DNA of 64,000 nucleotides from Streptomyces sp. NBC_00236. GTDB taxonomy: Bacteria; Actinomycetota; Actinomycetes; Streptomycetales; Streptomycetaceae. Where the stretch lies: the NCBI RefSeq assembly GCF_036195045.1, contig NZ_CP108100.1, forward strand, positions 8,122,001 through 8,186,000, in the 5' to 3' direction. The notes under the pieces are model-generated. The model ran no database searches and had not been told where the DNA came from. It saw only the letters and a list, made by a program, of their open reading frames with translations. Of the stretch, positions 61,245 through 64,000 are shown in pieces (within the stretch, counting starts at the first letter, position 1; each line of letters starts with the position of its first letter). The position numbers were made by a program, and so were the translations under genes.

Positions 61245-62171
61245 CTAGGTCCGTACCGGGGGAGTTCCGGCAGACCTGTGCAGAGCCCAGTGGGCTGCAC
61301 CGAGCAGAGGCGCGTCGGCAGGGCGCCGGGCCGTGACGGTCAGGGGTGCGGTCCCGGGCGCCCACTGCTCGAAGCCTGCCCGGACGGCCGGCCCCACCAG
61401 GTCCCAGGAGCCGGCCATCGACCCTCCGACGACCAGGAGGTCCGGCCGGAACCGCTCGCACCAGGGCGCGAGCGCCCGGCCGAGCGCACCGAAGCAGTGC
61501 CGGACCGTACGCAGGGCGTGGGCGTCACCGGCGCGGGCCGAGTCGGTGATGTCGTGCACGTCCGGGAGGCGGTGGGCCCCCGGCACCGCGGCGGCCCGGG
61601 CGTAGAAGCTGCGGATCGCGCGCCTGGAGACCACCTCCTCCAGCGGGAGCCCGTCGACGGTGAGCCGGTGCGCCCTGCCGCCGGGCGGCACGTCGGGGCC
61701 CTCATGGACCGGGTGCCCCTCGTCCAGGAAGGAGGAGCCGACGCCGGTGCCGAGCGTGATGCACACGGCCCGGCGCCGGCCGGCGGCCGCGCCCGCCCGG
61801 TACTCCCCGATGGCGAAGGCGTCGGCGTCGTTGACGAAACTGATGCCGCTCGGGTCCCCCGGGAGCCGGCCGAGCAGCTCCGCGCCCACGTCCACACCGT
61901 GCAGCGACTCGAACTTGCCGATGCCCCGGAAGCGCCCGACGCCCGCGGCGTAGTCGAAGGGCCCCGGTATCGCCACGCCCCAGTGCGCGGCCGCAGGGGC
62001 CTCCACGCGGTCGGCGACGGCGGCGATCGCGTCGAGGAGCTCACGGGCCGGGGCGTCGGCGGGAACCGGCTGCCGTACGGCCGAGAAGGGGACGGGCAGT
62101 CCGGCCTCGGTGTCGATGACGGCGGCCGTCACGTGCGTGCCGCCGATCTCCAGCACGGGAACGTGGCTCAT
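61245..62171 (-). CDS. ROK family sugar kinase
   Basis: 308 residues. The ROK/hexokinase-type phosphate loop (LEIGGTHVTAAVID) and the second phosphate motif (CITLGTGVGSSFLDEG) are present, with the catalytic Asp in FVNDADAFAIGEY. The zinc-binding Cys motif of many ROK proteins (CxCGxxGC) is absent. The start overlaps the stop of the isomerase gene by 4 bp. In this operon it would supply mannose-6-phosphate. Confidence 0.92.
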   Translation of the reverse strand: MSHVPVLEIGGTHVTAAVIDTEAGLPVPFSAVRQPVPADAPARELLDAIAAVADRVEAPAAAHWGVAIPGPFDYAAGVGRFRGIGKFESLHGVDVGAELLGRLPGDPSGISFVNDADAFAIGEYRAGAAAGRRRAVCITLGTGVGSSFLDEGHPVHEGPDVPPGGRAHRLTVDGLPLEEVVSRRAIRSFYARAAAVPGAHRLPDVHDITDSARAGDAHALRTVRHCFGALGRALAPWCERFRPDLLVVGGSMAGSWDLVGPAVRAGFEQWAPGTAPLTVTARRPADAPLLGAAHWALHRSAGTPPVRT

Positions 62172-63880
62172 ACCTGCGTCACCAGGGACTTCACCACGTG
62201 CACCGGCCGGCTGCCGACGGGGTGCAGCCGGTACGGGCCGACGGACGCGGGGACGGTGAGGGTCTCGGCGAAGGCGAGGTCGTGACGGTGACCGCCGGCG
62301 GTCTCCACGACGACGCCGTCACCGGCCGAGACGTTGAGGATGTGGAAGCGGCCCGCGGTGTCGTCCTCGGCGGCCTCCGGGCCCTCGATCACGAAACGGT
62401 GCACCGCGTAGAACATGCCGGGCAGCGCACCGACGATCTCCTCGCGCCAGCCCTGGCCCTCGCGCAGGGTCCGCGGCTGCTGGACGAGGTCCTTCAGGAC
62501 GTCGTCGCCGCGCCGCGAGGTGTCGAGGTTGGCGAAGCCGTGCGCGTACGAGAGGGGCCGGGGCGCACCGGAAGTGCCCTTGCGCAGCCAGTCGTAGAAG
62601 CGCAGGGAGTAGAGGTAGGGCGTGGCGCTGATCTCCAGGACCAGGTTGCCCTCGCCGGACGAGTGCGGGGTGCCGGCCGGGATCATGAAGAGCTGCCCGG
62701 CGTCCGCCGGGTGCCTCATGACGTGGTCCTCGACGCGCAGCGGGAGCCCGTCCGCGGCGGCTGCCTCGACCTCCTTGCGCATGACGTCCACGTCCGTACT
62801 CTCCCGCAGGCCGAGATAGACCTGCGCACCGGGTTCGCTCGCGGTCACGTAGTACGTCTCGTGCTGGGTGTACGGCCAGCCGAACGTTTCCCGCATGTAC
62901 TGCTCCTGCGGATGCAGGTGCAGGGACAGGTTGCCGCCGCCGACCGTGTCGAGGTAGTCGAACCGGATGGGGAACGACGTGCCGTAGCGCCGGTGGACGT
63001 CCGGGCCGAGGAACTCCTCGGGATGCAGTTCGCACAGCAGCTGGAAGGGGATCTCCACCTGGGCAGCCTCGTCCTGGCCGACCAGGATCCCGGCTTCCGG
63101 GGCGATGAGTTCGTAGCCGAGCGCGGTGTTGCCGCCCCGTGGTTCGAAGCCGAGCTCCCGCGCAGCCCACTGCCCGCCCCAGGGGGTGGAGTTGAAGAAG
63201 GGGCGGGTGCGGACGGGGCCGGTCGCCAGCGCGGCGAGGGTGGCCCGCACGGCGGCGCCGTCCAGCGAGGCGGGGCCCTGCTCGCCCTGGAGATCGACCC
63301 ATCGGTCGACCCGGTGGGCGAAGGCGTCGCGGTGGCGGTCGCCGACGGGCCAGTCGGTGTAGAAGAGGCTGCGCAGTTCACCGGGGGTGCCGGGGCGGCC
63401 GAGGTTGGCACCGAGCGGCAGTTCTCCCCGGGTGACCGCCTCCTCGGCGTACCGCTTGGGGAGGTCGGCCCACCAGAGCAGGTCGGGCTCGGCGAGGGCG
63501 GCTCCCGGACCGAAGACGAGGAGGACGCCGGAGTGCGGGCGCTGCTGGACGGGGGGCGTCTCGAAGAGGTCGCTCATGGAGAACTCGGCGAGTGGCAGGA
63601 AGAACGGGTCCGCGTCCGCGGCGGGAACACAGAGCCGTTCGACGGCCGCCGTGGACCAGAGGCCCCGCACGTCGCACAGGGTTACCTCGGCACCCCGGGC
63701 GCGCAGAGCGGCGGCGAGGGAGCCGGCGGCCTTCTCCCAGTCCAGTGCGGCCGGTCCGTCGAGGGCGAGGACGGTGGGGGCCGTCGGCAGGTCGGCCGCG
63801 GCGGCTGCCCAGCCGGTGACGACGGTGCCGCCGGTGGCGGCGTAGCGCGGGTTGCGTTCGTAGGGACGGGGCTGGTGCAC
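62168..63880 (-). CDS. class I mannose-6-phosphate isomerase, long form
   Basis: 570 residues. The C-terminal two thirds is the cupin-type isomerase: LSLHLHPQEQYMRETFGWPY, TQHETYYV, FMIPAGTPHSSGEGN. The N-terminal 200 residues form an extra alpha/beta domain (VLALDGPAALDWEKAAGSLA) resembling a degenerate P-loop kinase-like fold without Walker motifs, seen in long-form ManA homologues. It interconverts mannose-6-P and fructose-6-P. GTG 63880 has AGGAG 6 bp upstream. First gene of the operon. Confidence 0.9.
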   Translation of the reverse strand: MHQPRPYERNPRYAATGGTVVTGWAAAAADLPTAPTVLALDGPAALDWEKAAGSLAAALRARGAEVTLCDVRGLWSTAAVERLCVPAADADPFFLPLAEFSMSDLFETPPVQQRPHSGVLLVFGPGAALAEPDLLWWADLPKRYAEEAVTRGELPLGANLGRPGTPGELRSLFYTDWPVGDRHRDAFAHRVDRWVDLQGEQGPASLDGAAVRATLAALATGPVRTRPFFNSTPWGGQWAARELGFEPRGGNTALGYELIAPEAGILVGQDEAAQVEIPFQLLCELHPEEFLGPDVHRRYGTSFPIRFDYLDTVGGGNLSLHLHPQEQYMRETFGWPYTQHETYYVTASEPGAQVYLGLRESTDVDVMRKEVEAAAADGLPLRVEDHVMRHPADAGQLFMIPAGTPHSSGEGNLVLEISATPYLYSLRFYDWLRKGTSGAPRPLSYAHGFANLDTSRRGDDVLKDLVQQPRTLREGQGWREEIVGALPGMFYAVHRFVIEGPEAAEDDTAGRFHILNVSAGDGVVVETAGGHRHDLAFAETLTVPASVGPYRLHPVGSRPVHVVKSLVTQV

Positions 63881-63917
63881 AGATGCTCCTGAGGACGAGG
63901 ACCGGCAAGCACGTGAA

Positions 63918-63931
63918 TGGTATCGATAACA
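63918..63931. promoter_or_regulatory. LacI-type operator of the mannoside operon
   Basis: TGGTATCGATAACA: near-perfect dyad centred on CG, 38 bp upstream of the isomerase start. It is the expected position for repression by the LacI protein encoded in the operon. The opposite side probably leads to a divergent transporter operon outside the window. Confidence 0.7.
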
Positions 63932-64000
63932 TGGGAGGGGGACAAGGTGTGCTCGGCGATGGCTCGCGAATTGCCACGCTGAAGTGCGGATCTGTCGGAT

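Noticed and set aside
1..64000. CRISPR arrays, rRNA or tRNA genes, prophage, or a secondary-metabolite cluster
   Set aside because: No regularly spaced repeats, no recognisable RNA gene sequences, no phage structural or integrase genes, and no polyketide, peptide or terpene synthase core enzymes were seen on either strand.

Overview
The window is chromosomal DNA from a high-GC actinomycete, almost certainly a Streptomyces. Coding third positions are nearly all G or C, GTG starts with GGAGG-type ribosome binding sites are frequent, and the gene families are typical of the genus (an MmyB-type regulator with a redox operon, a DUF3558 lipoprotein, a TerD-vWA protein, a MoxR/DUF2201 pair, a rifamycin phosphotransferase with its RAE box). 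I saw no rRNA, tRNA, CRISPR array or antibiotic biosynthetic cluster.

Layout. 1-3.3 kb: an aldo/keto reductase with a divergent regulator, an AhpD-like protein, and the C-terminal half of a repeat (LRV) protein. 3.27-9.96 kb: a segment that splits the LRV gene. It is flanked by a direct repeat, bounded by inverted repeats, keeps a fragment of a TnsA-like transposition gene at its right end, and carries a redox/efflux operon under a divergent MmyB-type regulator. 9.96-16.1 kb: the N-terminal half of the LRV gene, a secreted hydrolase, two divergent GNATs and a MoxR ATPase/DUF2201 metallopeptidase-vWA pair. 16.1-27.2 kb: pyruvate carboxylase, an Old Yellow Enzyme with a MerR regulator, a decayed patch, a lone TOPRIM protein, Nudix/DUF4406/DeoR genes, an SRPBCC-ArsR pair and two lipoproteins.

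27-43 kb: a secreted PL9 pectate lyase behind a clear promoter and a LacI-type operator, a TerD-vWA protein, a secreted serine hydrolase, a free-standing alanyl-tRNA synthetase catalytic domain, ThpR, a TetR-controlled DHA2 efflux pump, a second MFS protein and two secreted enzymes. 43-52 kb: rifamycin phosphotransferase preceded by a rifamycin-associated element, a MerR-HEAT/HEAT pair, a PRC-barrel protein, a small membrane protein, and an ATP-grasp/CocE-type hydrolase operon behind a SigB-type promoter. 52-64 kb: a gamma-carbonic-anhydrase-like protein, a TPP-riboswitch-controlled NCS1 permease, an RsbQ/RsbP energy-stress module with one unknown coupled gene, and a mannoside-catabolism operon (mannose-6-phosphate isomerase, ROK kinase, LacI regulator, GH38 alpha-mannosidase) with a LacI-type operator at its head.

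How parts work together. Several blocks are self-contained regulator/target units with visible dyads between divergent genes (reductase/LuxR-like, alcohol dehydrogenase/MmyB, OYE/MerR, TetR/MFS, DeoR/SRPBCC). The least ordinary item is the relic element at 3.27-9.96 kb. Deleting it and one copy of the direct repeat restores the LRV reading frame, so its limits are read from the sequence itself.
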